DNA of 64,000 nt from NCBI GenBank assembly GCA_039803545.1, contig JBDRYS010000001.1, positions 897,866 through 961,865 on the forward strand, read 5' to 3'. Shown here one piece after another: positions 35,699-45,728 of the stretch. The DNA comes from a candidate division WOR-3 bacterium (GTDB taxonomy: Bacteria; Hydrothermota; Hydrothermia; UBA1063). The notes beneath the pieces are model-generated. The model searched no databases. It was not told the origin of the DNA and worked only from the letters and a program-made list of their open reading frames with translations. Position 1 is the stretch's first letter, and every line of letters begins with the position of its first letter. A program made the translations under genes and the position numbers.

Positions 35699-36990
35699 TA
35701 AATTCTCCTTTCTCTTGAGTCTGGTATCCCCAGTTTGTTTCTCAATTTAGTTACCATTCTCCTCGAAATCTTAATCCCTGTTGATCTCAGGAGATTGGCA
35801 ATCTCCTCATCGGTATAAGGTTTCTCTTTATTCTCCGACTCTATAATCTTCTTTAATTTTTCCTCTAAGTCCTCCGTAGAGACCGTGGAGACAGCACCCT
35901 TCCCGTAAGGCCTGTGGAAGAAAAACTTAAGGGAATAGATGCCCCTTGGAGTATCTGCATATTTATTCTTCAGGATCCTGTTCAAAGTAGATATCGGTAT
36001 TTCCAGTTTTTTGCTTGCCTCAACCTGTGTAATAGGCTTGAGCCGGTTAGTCTTACCCGTTAAAAAGTCTTCCTGATACTCAAGAATGAGCTCACCAACT
36101 TTCCTTAAATAACTCTTCCGTTTCAAAAGGTTCTCCATTAGCCTTTCAACCCTCTTGTACTTCTCTTCAAGGTATTTCTTTGTCTTTTCATCCTGAGACG
36201 CCCCTTGAAGGAGGACAAGATAATCCTTTGAAACGTGAATCTGGGGATAAAAACTCTCATTGACAAATAGAGTTAGTTCGCCTTCAACATATTTATAAAT
36301 CAGTTCCGGTATCACATACCTTGTATGCTCCACCTCTTCCTGAAAGAAGGGGTAGGGTATGAGTTTTCTTCTAAAATCCTCGTTTTTTTTCAAAAAATCC
36401 TGAACCTCCTCTGGGGAGATGAAGTACCCTTTGTCATGTGCCTGTAACAACACAAACTCATTAAAATCCTTAGTGCCACAGCCAAAAGGCTCAAACTCAA
36501 TCACAGCCCTTCTTACCCTTTCTAAATCCTCAAGGTCCACTCCCAGCTCTTTTGCCAGATTTTCCGGTTCCTTATCAAGATACCCGAAACTATCGAGATG
36601 CTCCAGGATTGCATAGGCAATCTTCTTATCCTTTTCACTATCAAAATAGGATTCAATCTGAATTTCGAGCTTCTCCCAAATACTGGGTTCCTGGGCTGGT
36701 ATCAATTCATCTCTGCGGACCTTCAGATCCTCATCTTCTTCCTCGCCCTGCCATTCAACATTCTCCTCCATTATTTCAGCCAGTTTTGAGAGATCTTCAT
36801 ATTTTGCCGCAAGGATTTTGAAATCGTTGTACTTATCTATATCAATAAGAGGATTGGAGCTCATCTCTGTTAATACTGCCTCCCTTAGCTCTAAAAGGTC
36901 CATCTCGAGAAGGGTTGCCTCCTGAATAATGAGAGGGAGTGGAATTAGCTCCTGCCTTAAATGAAGATCAAGTCTTGGTTTGCGGATCAT
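35698..36990 (-). CDS. rpoN: RNA polymerase sigma-54 factor
   Basis: Alternative sigma factor (430 aa). Region I is present (RQELIPLPLIIQEATLLEMDL...), followed by an acidic region II, a core-binding segment and the C-terminal DNA-binding region with the RpoN-box equivalent ISRRMVTKLRNKLGIP. Lies between waaA and lptB in one overlapping - strand operon, an arrangement common near lpt genes. A sigma-54 activator is not encoded in this window, so its regulon is not visible here. Confidence 0.92.
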   Translation of the reverse strand: MIRKPRLDLHLRQELIPLPLIIQEATLLEMDLLELREAVLTEMSSNPLIDIDKYNDFKILAAKYEDLSKLAEIMEENVEWQGEEEDEDLKVRRDELIPAQEPSIWEKLEIQIESYFDSEKDKKIAYAILEHLDSFGYLDKEPENLAKELGVDLEDLERVRRAVIEFEPFGCGTKDFNEFVLLQAHDKGYFISPEEVQDFLKKNEDFRRKLIPYPFFQEEVEHTRYVIPELIYKYVEGELTLFVNESFYPQIHVSKDYLVLLQGASQDEKTKKYLEEKYKRVERLMENLLKRKSYLRKVGELILEYQEDFLTGKTNRLKPITQVEASKKLEIPISTLNRILKNKYADTPRGIYSLKFFFHRPYGKGAVSTVSTEDLEEKLKKIIESENKEKPYTDEEIANLLRSTGIKISRRMVTKLRNKLGIPDSRERRI

Positions 36991-37709
36991 AATTTAAACC
37001 TCTCACCAAGATAGATCTTTCTTGCCTCCTCGTTATTTATAAGTTCCTGGCTATTACCCTCGATAAGGATTTCGCCCTTATAAATTATGTAAGCCCTGTC
37101 CGTAATTTCAAGGGTTTCTCTCACATTGTGGTCCGTTATTAATATTCCAATGTTCATATTTTTCAGGCTTATAACGATGTCCTGAATCTCCTGCCGGGTC
37201 TTGGGATCAACACCGGTAAAGGGTTCATCAAGAAGCAGTATCTTAGGATTCAGAGAAAGAGCCCTTGCCACTTCTAACCTTCTTCTCTCACCGCCCGAAA
37301 GGGTGTAAGCAGGCTGATCCTTAAGGTGGTAAATCTCCATCATCTTTAAATACTTTTCTGCAATATCAATCGCTTCTCCCTTCGATACTCCTCGATACTC
37401 AAGAATGGCAAAGATATTATCAAACACCGTTAATTTTTGAAAAACTGAGGGCTCCTGCGGAAGGTATGAGATCCCAAGGCGAGCCCTTTGATACATTGGT
37501 TTATCCGTAATCTCAATGTCATCAAGGAAAATTTGCCCCTTATCCGGTTTAACTTCACCCATTATCATGTAAAAAGTCGTCGTTTTCCCTGCTCCGTTTG
37601 GACCCAAAAGGCCAACAATTTCTCCACTTTTAACTTCAACGGTAACACCATTAACCACCTTCTTGTTTCCATAGGACTTTTGCAGGTTAATCGCCTTTAG
37701 AATTGACAT
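36987..37709 (-). CDS. lptB: LPS export ABC transporter ATPase
   Basis: ABC ATPase (240 aa) powering LPS extraction from the inner membrane. Walker A GPNGAGKTT near residue 38, Q-loop, signature LSGGERRRLEVARAL near residue 138 and Walker B ILLLDEPFTGVDP. TFYMIMGEVKPDKGQIFLDD and the C-terminal YLGERFKL are LptB-like. It overlaps the OstA-like gene upstream and rpoN downstream; LptF/LptG are not in the window. Confidence 0.93.
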   Translation of the reverse strand: MSILKAINLQKSYGNKKVVNGVTVEVKSGEIVGLLGPNGAGKTTTFYMIMGEVKPDKGQIFLDDIEITDKPMYQRARLGISYLPQEPSVFQKLTVFDNIFAILEYRGVSKGEAIDIAEKYLKMMEIYHLKDQPAYTLSGGERRRLEVARALSLNPKILLLDEPFTGVDPKTRQEIQDIVISLKNMNIGILITDHNVRETLEITDRAYIIYKGEILIEGNSQELINNEEARKIYLGERFKL

Positions 37710-38571
37710 TTTCTACCCCTTCTTTGTAATAACCTTTTGCCCTTGAGGCCCTAAACCACTTCAAACTATCGGTGCCCTCGCTGTAAAAATAAAGGGAATC
37801 CCCTTCAAGGTAAATTTCTTTATCCCTTTCATTGTTCAAAAGGGAAGGTGAATCAAAAGCCACTAAGTGGTCCACCTTATTGTCCTGGTTCAAATAAAGA
37901 TATATGACGTTCCCCTTCACTACACTGGTGTTATTCCTTACCCATGCATTTTTCAAAAGCTCAGCATGTCTTAAATTCCTCATATAAACTAAGGAATCAC
38001 CTTCACCTTCGAAGTCTTTACCCTTTATTTTGACTTTATTTGACGCGTAAAGCACCGTATCCCTGTAAAGGTAAAACTCAGACCTCAGAACCACTGTGTC
38101 TTTGCCTCCAAAGTAGGTGATGGAGGCATTCTTCTGTGCCTTTATTAAATCCTTCTTCAGTAAAACCTCCTCTGCTGTTGATTCTATAGAATCTTTAACG
38201 CTCCGTAAAAACACCTTTCCGAAAGCAAGGACTTCGTTTTCCTTCAAAATTACTGAATCACACTTCAAATATTCACCAATGCCCGTAATTTCACAGTTCC
38301 CATAACCTTTAAAAATCCTCTCCTTCTCATAAATTTTCGCAAAATTGCAGCGCAAACTTCTTTCACCCTGCACGCCTTGAACGGGACCAGAAAGCTCCAT
38401 CAAACCTTCTTCCTGATGATACAAAGCAGCGGGTGAAGTTATTAGTGTATTTGTATCTCTAACAACAACACCGCCATAAAAATTAATTAACTCTTTTCCA
38501 CCCTGCCTCAAGATCTGCATCTCACCGCTTTCAATCTTGTATAGAAAGAGCAGCATAAGCAGAAAGTGCAT
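37687..38571 (-). CDS. LptA/OstA-like periplasmic LPS-transport protein
   Basis: Protein of 294 aa with an N-terminal hydrophobic segment (FLLMLLFLYKI) and then repeated beta-strands of the OstA type: NFYGGVVVRDTNTLITSPAAL, and KGYGNCEITGIGEYLKCDSVIL. It is longer than a single LptA domain (~180 aa) and seems to have two OstA-like stretches. Overlap with lptB supports a role in the LPS bridge. The signal peptide is short; an earlier start was not seen. Confidence 0.75.
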   Translation of the reverse strand: MHFLLMLLFLYKIESGEMQILRQGGKELINFYGGVVVRDTNTLITSPAALYHQEEGLMELSGPVQGVQGERSLRCNFAKIYEKERIFKGYGNCEITGIGEYLKCDSVILKENEVLAFGKVFLRSVKDSIESTAEEVLLKKDLIKAQKNASITYFGGKDTVVLRSEFYLYRDTVLYASNKVKIKGKDFEGEGDSLVYMRNLRHAELLKNAWVRNNTSVVKGNVIYLYLNQDNKVDHLVAFDSPSLLNNERDKEIYLEGDSLYFYSEGTDSLKWFRASRAKGYYKEGVENVNSKGD

Positions 38572-38661
38572 AGGATAATTTTATTGTATCTTCTTTAAAG
38601 TTCAAAGGATTAAGCCGACTTTAAAAATTTTAAAAACTTTGAAGAGGTCTCCAACAAAAAG

Positions 38662-38707
38662 AAAGGGCAGGAAAGACCGTCAAATAATGAAAGCCTTCCC
38701 CGCCCTT
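38662..38707 (-). terminator. Terminator of the secreted BNR-repeat gene
   Basis: On the - strand AAGGGCGGGGAAGG (38707-38694) pairs with CTTTCCTGCCCTT (38674-38662) with a few mismatches, followed by TCTTTTTG. It starts just past the stop at 38716. Confidence 0.65.
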
Positions 38708-38715
38708 AAATTGTT

Positions 38716-40354
38716 TTAATCTGCTACAACAATCTTTATAGTTTTATTATCGATGTTTATGAAGTAAATACCTTTCGAGGGCAGCTCAATCTCCACAGTG
38801 TTAAGGCCACTCTGGAAATGTTTTTCGAAGGACGTGACTTTCCTTCCAGAAGCATTGAAAACATTAAGTTCAAGGGTCTTCTCTGAAGATAAGGTGAATT
38901 CAATGCTTACCAATCTCGACTTCGAAAATATTGAATTTTTAAGGGAATTATTATTTTCCGCAACGCCTGTATTAAACCAGTAGTCAAACCATACGTTTCC
39001 GCTTCCATACTCTCTATAGGTAACAGTCGTTCCACCCCTCGAATAATTTAAGTCTACCCGGCTTCCAAATTCACCGGTCGCATTATGGTCATTGACAACT
39101 GCTCTACCACGCCAGTTTGTTGGATCACTTGCATATGCCCAAACCGTAACTATAGAATCATAACCTGAATAGGAAGTCCCAAGGGCAGCGCAAATGTCCA
39201 CGGGATAGTCTATAGAGGTTTCTACCCAGGGATATTGAATATCGCCGTAATTGTAATTCATAGGTGGCCAAACACTGTAAGTCCAGGAATTTCCCCCATC
39301 TGTGGTGTAGGCATAATGGACATCGTAAGCGGAAGGATGGCGGTGCCTGTAAAGTACCCATGCGGTTTGGTTTGGAGGAGTTTGCAACCGTGATGCAGCT
39401 ATACTTGGTGTATACTCTAATTCACTATCAGTTTGGACATCTATGAAAGCCCATGTACCCGACAAACCATTGGTATTCCTACCTATTCTTAAAATCGAAT
39501 CATTGACTACATAAGCAATATAAAAATAGTTACCTTTTCCAATAGCAATCTCAGGGTCTCTCCTATTTCCTGAAGAGATACTCACCGGTGAGCTCCAGGT
39601 AAGTCCTGAATCTATTGAATTCATCGCATAAATTTGAATATTCCCAGATGGGAGTATCCTTTCATAAGCAAGATAGAGAACCTCATTTTCGTCCATATCA
39701 ACGGCAAACCGTCTTATAGAATCTCCTGGTTGAGCTATGTATATCCAGTTCCAGGTACTCGCGTCAGCCTTCATCCTTCTTAATATAAGTGCACCACTGT
39801 TTGCCGACCCCTGAATGGTAGACCTCATAAAGGTATAAATCCACGGGTTTGTTCCCCTCCCAACAAGAACTTCCGTCTGCCAGATCTCATCGCCCGCAGG
39901 GTAATAAATGTGATACCATTCAGACCAATTAAGTCCGTCATCGGAATAATAATGAAGAACTGTGTCATCAACGTCACTTATGCGTCTGAGAATTGTGACA
40001 TAAGTTCTTTTGTTCGGCATATCAGCCGCGTGGGATGTGGAAAGCCATCTCAAGTTATAATTTCCGGACCTAATCAAAGCATCTGTGCCCCATAGTATTT
40101 GGGAGTTCCCCCCCTTCAGGCATCTCAATACCTTTCTGGAAAATTGAAGATTTTGTTGCTTCCTGGGTAAGATCTCTAACCGACTCATCAGAAATTCCAG
40201 GAGAGGGTGTGTATAACTCTTCCACTGGAACCTGTGACTTATCCACATGTAACCAGGCAGCATCTTTTGTCGTTCTTATCTCCGACGGGTTTTCCGCGCT
40301 GGCAAAACCAAGGACGATCGACATTATTACTACAACAATCTTAAATACTTTCAT
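38716..40354 (-). CDS. Secreted BNR-repeat protein with sorting domain, frameshifted at a G7 tract
   Basis: Secreted protein of about 545 aa after repair. The frame from ATG 40354 (after GGGAGGG) encodes a signal peptide MKVFKIVVVIMSIVLGFASA and a ~70-aa linker, then stops soon after a run of seven G (bases 40108-40114 on +). With six G the frame joins PEGG to NSQILWGTDALI, the main ORF (38716-40263 as read). The body has Asp-box (BNR) repeats, e.g. DDGLNWSEW, DSGLTWSSP, DGGNSWTYS, typical of sialidase-like propellers. The last ~75 residues (FNASGRKVTS...GIYFINIDNK) are a C-terminal sorting/FlgD-like domain. Catalytic residues of sialidases were not identified. Confidence 0.75.
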
Positions 40355-40380
40355 TTTACCCTCCCTTAGGGTTAGTGTAA

Positions 40381-40409
40381 TTATGCATCCGTTTGAACTC
40401 TCTGTCAAG
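40381..40409 (-). promoter_or_regulatory. Promoter of the BNR-repeat gene
   Basis: On the - strand TTGACA (40409-40404), 17 nt, CATAAT (40386-40381), leading to a leader of ~20 nt with GGGAGGG before ATG 40354. Confidence 0.75.
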
Positions 40410-40643
40410 TAGTTTGAATTTTAGCGGTAGGAAAGGAACAATTTTGAAAAAAGTTTAGGATTGAAAGTCTATACAAATTCAAACTACATCGTAAGACTCT
40501 TCTGTGAGACAATTCCCCCTATTTATCCAGTCAATTCTTTATGTTTGCACGAGAATCGACTTCTTTAATTAAAAAGCCACTTTATCACTTTAACAATAAT
40601 ACTATTACCGATGATTTCGCGGGGCCCGAATTAAATTTTTAAT

Positions 40644-42902
40644 CTAATCCACTAACACAATTTTACCCTTAGTTACAGTCCTGTTATCTTGCAACAGACG
40701 ATAGAAATAAACCCCCTTACTGAGGTTTAAGTAAGTTCTCTTTTCAAACTTTCCATTAATTTCAACTCTCTCCACTTCCCTACCCATCACATCATGAACA
40801 ATTAAAGTCAAGTTCTCGGCAGGCCTATCTGTTTTTACAATTAGTTCCTTACCACGGATGTAAATTTGTACATCCGAGGCGAGCAAGTGTCTGCCCTCAT
40901 CAACAGAAGGAATTCTTACAACCAAGGTAGGATCAGCGTAGGTCGAGACATAAGTGTAACGTTGAGACCATCCACCACCAGGAGGCACGAGGGCCGAGAG
41001 GAAGTGAATGAGCGTATCGGTGAGACTTGCATAGTTAACAGTATCGACAAACTCAATTCTGTAAGACCCAGCACTCAAATTTGAGTACCTTTTTGACCTT
41101 AGAGTAATCCCACTGCTATGCTCCTTAACCTCAACAATGAGGTCAGCAGGCGCCTGGAAAGAAGCAACATATACTGTATCAACTACACTAAAAACAGAAT
41201 CAAAGTAAACAGTATCGGGGTAAGAAAGGCAGGAAATACGGGAATTAGCAAGCAATGTGGAAGGATTTGTATAAGTTGACCCGTAAGTGTATCTGTTCGA
41301 CCAATCACCACCGGGTGGGGTGAGTATACCAAGGAAGTAGATAGTTTTGTCAACACCTTGATCTGGTATGGTATCGCTAATAGAAAGATTCACATACCCA
41401 GCCGATATGCTCACTATCCTCTTGCTACTTAATATTTCCCCTGTATTTCTATCCTTTACTTCAAAGACAAGATCTGCAGGTGCTTGAGAGGATGCAGCAT
41501 ATAAACTGCAGACAACGGTGAAGGCGGAATCTCCAATGACAGTGCTGGGGTAAGACTTAAACACAACATAACTGGTATCTACCTGTGGATTAGTTCTGAC
41601 CGTTGTAGGGTCTGAATAGGTAGATTTGTAAGTATATCTATTGGACCAACCACCTCCAGGAGGGGTTAAAACAGAGAGGAAATAGACCTGGTAATCGTAA
41701 CCACTATCAGGAAGAGAAATCGTTGGATTTAATCCAAAAGTCTTTACCCAGTACCCAGAGGAGAGATTAGAGACACGCTCGCTATAAAGCACATTGCCAC
41801 TCTGCCAGTGTTTTATCTCAAAAATAAGGTCTGCCGGTGCCTGAGAAGGTGCGATATAGAAACTATCCTGCACCGTGAAAGTTGAACAGGCGTAAACTTG
41901 AGTAGGATAACTCTTGTAAACTATGTAACTCGTGTCCTGTACACCTCCCGTACTTTTAACCTTAGTGGGAAGTAGCCTGGTTGATACATAAGTATATTTG
42001 TTGTCCCAGTTTCCACCTGCTGGCACCACGTAGGTCACGAAATAAACAAGGTAATCTCTGCCACTGTCAGGAAGGGAGATCGGTGGATTAAGCCCAAAGG
42101 TCTTGATCCAGGTACCAGCTGAAAGATTGGATACCCGCTCCTGGTACAAAACCGTACCCGAAACATAAGACTTGATCTCAAAAACCACATCGGCAGGTGC
42201 CTGATGAGGGGCGACATAAAAACTATCCCTTACGGTAAAATTAGTATTTGCGTTGACACTATCAGGGTAATTAGTATGGCAAACGAAAGAGGGATAGTAT
42301 AAACCTAAGTGCTTTGCCAGACCCTTGGCGTAGGCATAGGCTTGCCTCTCCACATGGGCATACCAGTTGTAACAGAACCTCCAGGATTCGTTGTAAGTTC
42401 CATTATAATCAATAAAGGATGCCTCACCCAGGATGGCAGGCATATTTGTATAAACCAATACATAGTAATTCGCCGTCCTCGCTCCCCTATCATTATACCC
42501 ATACGCCGCCACCAATTGTCTATGAGTGGAATCCCTGAGATTGAAACTATAAGAACTACCAGAGGTATAGCAGTATGTCTCAGTACCTTGCACTGTTCCA
42601 TCGTAGGCGTTTTGGTGAATTGAGATAAACCTATCAAAATCGTTGGAATTAGCATAATTTACCCTTGCTTCTAAGGATACATCTACATCGGTAGACCTTG
42701 TCATTCCTACACTTGTTACATTTGGTATTTGAAGAATAAATTCCTGCGCCTTTAGCCCAACATCCAAATTTGCTGCCTTCTCTGTATAGTAGCTTCCCGT
42801 TGCACCCGGGTCACTTCCGCCATGACCTGGGTCTAAGCAGATAGTCCATGCATAAAGTGAAGAATATAGGAAAAGGATAGAGACTAAAACTAACCGTCTC
42901 AT
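40644..42902 (-). CDS. Secreted N-acetylmuramoyl-L-alanine amidase with four Ig-like repeats
   Basis: Exported protein of 752 aa. Signal peptide (RRLVLVSILFLYSSLYA), amidase_3 domain (about 18-200) with Zn ligands in LDPGHGG, EKAANLD and FISIHQNA and the catalytic Glu in LGEASFID. Then four repeats of ~110 aa (about 205-312, 320-425, 430-545, 550-655), each with SYPxxV, QAPADLxFEVK and PPGGGWSxRYTYxSTY, and a C-terminal sorting/FlgD-like domain (MGREVERVEIN...KGVYFYRL). Probably cell-wall hydrolase displayed at the surface by a type IX-like route (inference). The gene is alone but close to the next - strand gene. Confidence 0.88.
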   Translation of the reverse strand: MRRLVLVSILFLYSSLYAWTICLDPGHGGSDPGATGSYYTEKAANLDVGLKAQEFILQIPNVTSVGMTRSTDVDVSLEARVNYANSNDFDRFISIHQNAYDGTVQGTETYCYTSGSSYSFNLRDSTHRQLVAAYGYNDRGARTANYYVLVYTNMPAILGEASFIDYNGTYNESWRFCYNWYAHVERQAYAYAKGLAKHLGLYYPSFVCHTNYPDSVNANTNFTVRDSFYVAPHQAPADVVFEIKSYVSGTVLYQERVSNLSAGTWIKTFGLNPPISLPDSGRDYLVYFVTYVVPAGGNWDNKYTYVSTRLLPTKVKSTGGVQDTSYIVYKSYPTQVYACSTFTVQDSFYIAPSQAPADLIFEIKHWQSGNVLYSERVSNLSSGYWVKTFGLNPTISLPDSGYDYQVYFLSVLTPPGGGWSNRYTYKSTYSDPTTVRTNPQVDTSYVVFKSYPSTVIGDSAFTVVCSLYAASSQAPADLVFEVKDRNTGEILSSKRIVSISAGYVNLSISDTIPDQGVDKTIYFLGILTPPGGDWSNRYTYGSTYTNPSTLLANSRISCLSYPDTVYFDSVFSVVDTVYVASFQAPADLIVEVKEHSSGITLRSKRYSNLSAGSYRIEFVDTVNYASLTDTLIHFLSALVPPGGGWSQRYTYVSTYADPTLVVRIPSVDEGRHLLASDVQIYIRGKELIVKTDRPAENLTLIVHDVMGREVERVEINGKFEKRTYLNLSKGVYFYRLLQDNRTVTKGKIVLVD

Positions 42903-42910
42903 ATTACCCC

Positions 42911-43786
42911 CTACCTTAGAAATTTACTGGAGTTTAAATAGCCAACCTGCCCCTCAGGGCTGCAGAAATAAATTCTCTTTCCGTCTGGTGAAAACATTGG
43001 CCTTATTTCAGAAATCTCCTTAGTATTGGTAATTTTATTTGTTATCTTTCCTGACACTGAATATACATAAATTTCAGAGGCCGTAATGTTGTGTCCATCA
43101 TCCTGTGAGATATTGAAAGCAATTAAACTCCCATCGGATGAAAAGCAAGGATTGGAACCCTTAGATACATAAAAGTTTTCGTTCAAGTTCAAATTATACA
43201 AATATATTCCCTTGCTCATTTCATTGTAGGCAACATAAAAACCGTCTGGTGAAAAAATGGGAGCAAAGCAAGTGCCTTCAACGCTGACCTTCTTTTTATT
43301 GCCACTCCAATCGATCAAATATATCTGATCATCTTCCTGAAAAGCAAACATCTTTGCTTTCGGAGAATAGTCAATATAATAGCTTCTCACACCGCTTATA
43401 GAATGTTTCAGGTTCCCGAGGGTGTCAACAATGAGAATTTCACCATTATATGTGTAAGCAATTAAAGTATCATCGACCCAAACAGGGAAGCCTACCTTTT
43501 CTGGCTGCTCCGCCACAACCCTTTCTGTACCATCAAAATGGAGAAGTTTCACCTTATTGTAATCTCTGTAGACAATCCTATCTCTCGCCGGCGATAGTGC
43601 CAGTTTATATGCATTGCCTTCAGAGAGCTTCTTGACACTATTTGCCTTTACATAAAAAAGGTAAATCCCCTCGTACTTTGGGCCACTTAGTATGAGTTCA
43701 CTTTGCGATTTAACATCCACAAGGATGTAAAAGTTTGAAAGCTTTAAAAGGTAAGATAACAAAAGCAGGTTAAAAACCATAAACAC
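42911..43786 (-). CDS. Exported TolB-like beta-propeller protein
   Basis: Protein of 291 aa with an N-terminal signal-like helix (VFNLLLLSYLLKLSNFYIL) and about five repeats of the TolB/WD40-like pattern, e.g. LSPARDRIVYRDY, FSPDGFYVAYNE, FSSDGSLIAFN, FSPDGKRIYFC. Likely periplasmic. GGAGG precedes the ATG on the - strand. It ends 8 nt before the amidase gene, so the two are probably co-transcribed. No enzyme motif; binding role assumed. Confidence 0.75.
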   Translation of the reverse strand: MFMVFNLLLLSYLLKLSNFYILVDVKSQSELILSGPKYEGIYLFYVKANSVKKLSEGNAYKLALSPARDRIVYRDYNKVKLLHFDGTERVVAEQPEKVGFPVWVDDTLIAYTYNGEILIVDTLGNLKHSISGVRSYYIDYSPKAKMFAFQEDDQIYLIDWSGNKKKVSVEGTCFAPIFSPDGFYVAYNEMSKGIYLYNLNLNENFYVSKGSNPCFSSDGSLIAFNISQDDGHNITASEIYVYSVSGKITNKITNTKEISEIRPMFSPDGKRIYFCSPEGQVGYLNSSKFLR

Positions 43787-43926
43787 CTCCTTTCTTTAAT
43801 TTTAGAATATCCCCATGTCTGCGAAATGTCAAGTTGTATTTTTAGCCTGTGCGAAGTAAAAATTTTTGCACATTCAAAAAGTTTAAACAACTAACCTACA
43901 TAATATCACCGTCACTTAGTCAAATT

Positions 43927-43978
43927 TCCTTACAAATCCAGGACGATATCCTCAAGCCGTCTCTTTGGAACATGTTGA
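43927..43978. repeat. 52-bp near-copy of the nitroreductase 3' end
   Basis: Bases 43927-43978 match 48975-49026 with two mismatches over 52 bp (same orientation). The other copy contains the stop and last ~15 codons of the nitroreductase gene. Here no gene precedes it, so it looks like a leftover of duplication or recombination. Confidence 0.85.
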
Positions 43979-44031
43979 GAGAATTGACTTTCAGATTGGT
44001 TAAGCACTTTTTAAATCAGCTCCAAATAACT

Positions 44032-44517
44032 TCAGTCAATGTAAAGCTTCCACTCAACTTTCCTTAAATTACCGCGTTCAAAGTAAAAATTTATCTCGCT
44101 GCCTGCTGAAGTCACGTAAACTAAGAGCGAATCAGAATCAACCTTGGGAGATCCAAAAGTTCTTCGAACCTTATCGAGTTTGTCACCGATTTTCACATAT
44201 TCCAATTTAACTTTTCTGTCCTCAACAAGGCAATAAAAAACCACGGATTTCCCAAAGGTTGGACTTTCATACCTTTTCACCACGACACCTTTGTAATATT
44301 CAGTGATCACATAATCTCTGATTCCTTCGTAATGAGGGTTATTGACTGTCAAAGTCTCAGCCTTCACAGGATTACCCAAAATGGAGAAAGTATGATAATG
44401 GTTAAAATCTACTCCCACTACCCCTTTCTCTGAAAATCTTTCCAACCTCTCGGAAACGGTTTCACGCCTCCCACAGCTAAAAAGCAAAATTATCACAAAA
44501 ACAAAAAAGTACCGCAT
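44032..44517 (-). CDS. Putative lipoprotein, BamE-like C-terminal half
   Basis: Protein of 161 aa with a lipoprotein signal (MRYFFVFVIILLFSCG, lipobox LLFSC) . The C-terminal half KIGDKLDKVRRTFGSPKVDSDSLLVYV followed by strands has the helix-strand pattern of BamE/SmpA-like lipoproteins (G-x-x-x-x-x-V-x-x-x-F-G-x-P). Eleven bases after the MacB-like gene, so part of that export operon. Function not established. Confidence 0.68.
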   Translation of the reverse strand: MRYFFVFVIILLFSCGRRETVSERLERFSEKGVVGVDFNHYHTFSILGNPVKAETLTVNNPHYEGIRDYVITEYYKGVVVKRYESPTFGKSVVFYCLVEDRKVKLEYVKIGDKLDKVRRTFGSPKVDSDSLLVYVTSAGSEINFYFERGNLRKVEWKLYID

Positions 44518-44528
44518 TAAACACCTCC

Positions 44529-45728
44529 TTACTCATATCTTAAGGCCTCAGAAGGATTTAATCTACTTGCCCTAAAGGCTGGAAAAACTCCCGCCATCAA
44601 ACCAACCATTATTGAAAAGAGGGTGCCGACAAACATCCCAAGAAACTCAAAACGGGGTTCAAATTTAAAAATTGGCCCTATAACTCCAGTGGCGAATATC
44701 CCAAGCGCCACTCCGAGAAAACCACCCACTAAGCAAACTATTGTACTCTCAATTAAAAATTGAAAAAAGATGTCCCTTCTCCTTGCACCCACTGCCATCC
44801 TTATCCCGATCTCCGAAGTCCTCTCTGTAACCGAAATTAACATAACATTCATAATTCCAATGCATCCTACAAGTAGCGAAAGAATTGAAATAACCAAAAG
44901 AATAGTGGAAAAGAAATTTACTGTTTTAAGGCTCTCTTTAAGTAGAATTGAATGAGAGAAGCTTTTGTATTCTTGTTTGCCATTGAACAAAACTTTAAGA
45001 GCTTTATTGACCTCCTCCATCGCCAAATTGACTACTGCGGAATTTAATGCTGAAACATAAATCTCACCATACACTTGCCCATATTTTGACAAAACTGTTG
45101 AATAGGGTATAAAAATCTCGATTACGTTCTCTCTTTCTGGATAAACTAACTTGTTTCGCTTCACAATCCCCACAACTTCATAGAAATTGCCTTCCAGATT
45201 AATAAACTCCCCAATGGAGGGCATTCTCCCAAACAAATTATAAACAGCCGGGCTCTCTTCAATTACACAGACCTCTCTTTTTAATCTCATATCTAATTCG
45301 TTTATAAACCTCCCTTTCAAAACCCTGACATCGGCCATGGATTCGTAATTGGGCGATACCCCCATTCCATTTATGATAAAAGGATCCCTCTGGGTTCGAA
45401 AAATCAAAAACAAGACCTCACAAATTTCTTTTACATGGGGACAACTTTTTCTTATAAATTGAAGGTCCTCAGGAGTCAACCGGCGAGGCAACTCTCGGGT
45501 CGCAGTCTCGAAGGTAACATTACCAAAAAAATAATAGTCGATGCGAAAAGTTTCAATACCCATCTTCGAAACGAAATCATGAACTTTCCCCTTCGCTAAT
45601 TGGGATAGATTTGTAACTACCACAAGAACTGTTATGCCAATGAAAACTCCAAGTAACGAGAGAAACGTTCTTAATTTATGCGCCTTAAAGGTTTGCCAGG
45701 ATATGTAAAATAGGTCCCTCAGGTACAT
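44529..45728 (-). CDS. MacB-type ABC transporter permease, no ATPase domain
   Basis: Membrane permease of 399 aa with the MacB/LolC topology: one N-terminal helix (TFLSLLGVFIGITVLVVV), a ~220-residue periplasmic domain, then three C-terminal helices with SVTERTSEIGIRMAVGARRRDI and the terminal PAFRASRLNPSEALRYE signature. The ATPase domain of MacB is not fused and no ATPase gene lies in this operon. It is preceded by a MacA-like adaptor and a TolC-like gene, so a tripartite exporter is likely. Confidence 0.85.
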   Translation of the reverse strand: MYLRDLFYISWQTFKAHKLRTFLSLLGVFIGITVLVVVTNLSQLAKGKVHDFVSKMGIETFRIDYYFFGNVTFETATRELPRRLTPEDLQFIRKSCPHVKEICEVLFLIFRTQRDPFIINGMGVSPNYESMADVRVLKGRFINELDMRLKREVCVIEESPAVYNLFGRMPSIGEFINLEGNFYEVVGIVKRNKLVYPERENVIEIFIPYSTVLSKYGQVYGEIYVSALNSAVVNLAMEEVNKALKVLFNGKQEYKSFSHSILLKESLKTVNFFSTILLVISILSLLVGCIGIMNVMLISVTERTSEIGIRMAVGARRRDIFFQFLIESTIVCLVGGFLGVALGIFATGVIGPIFKFEPRFEFLGMFVGTLFSIMVGLMAGVFPAFRASRLNPSEALRYE

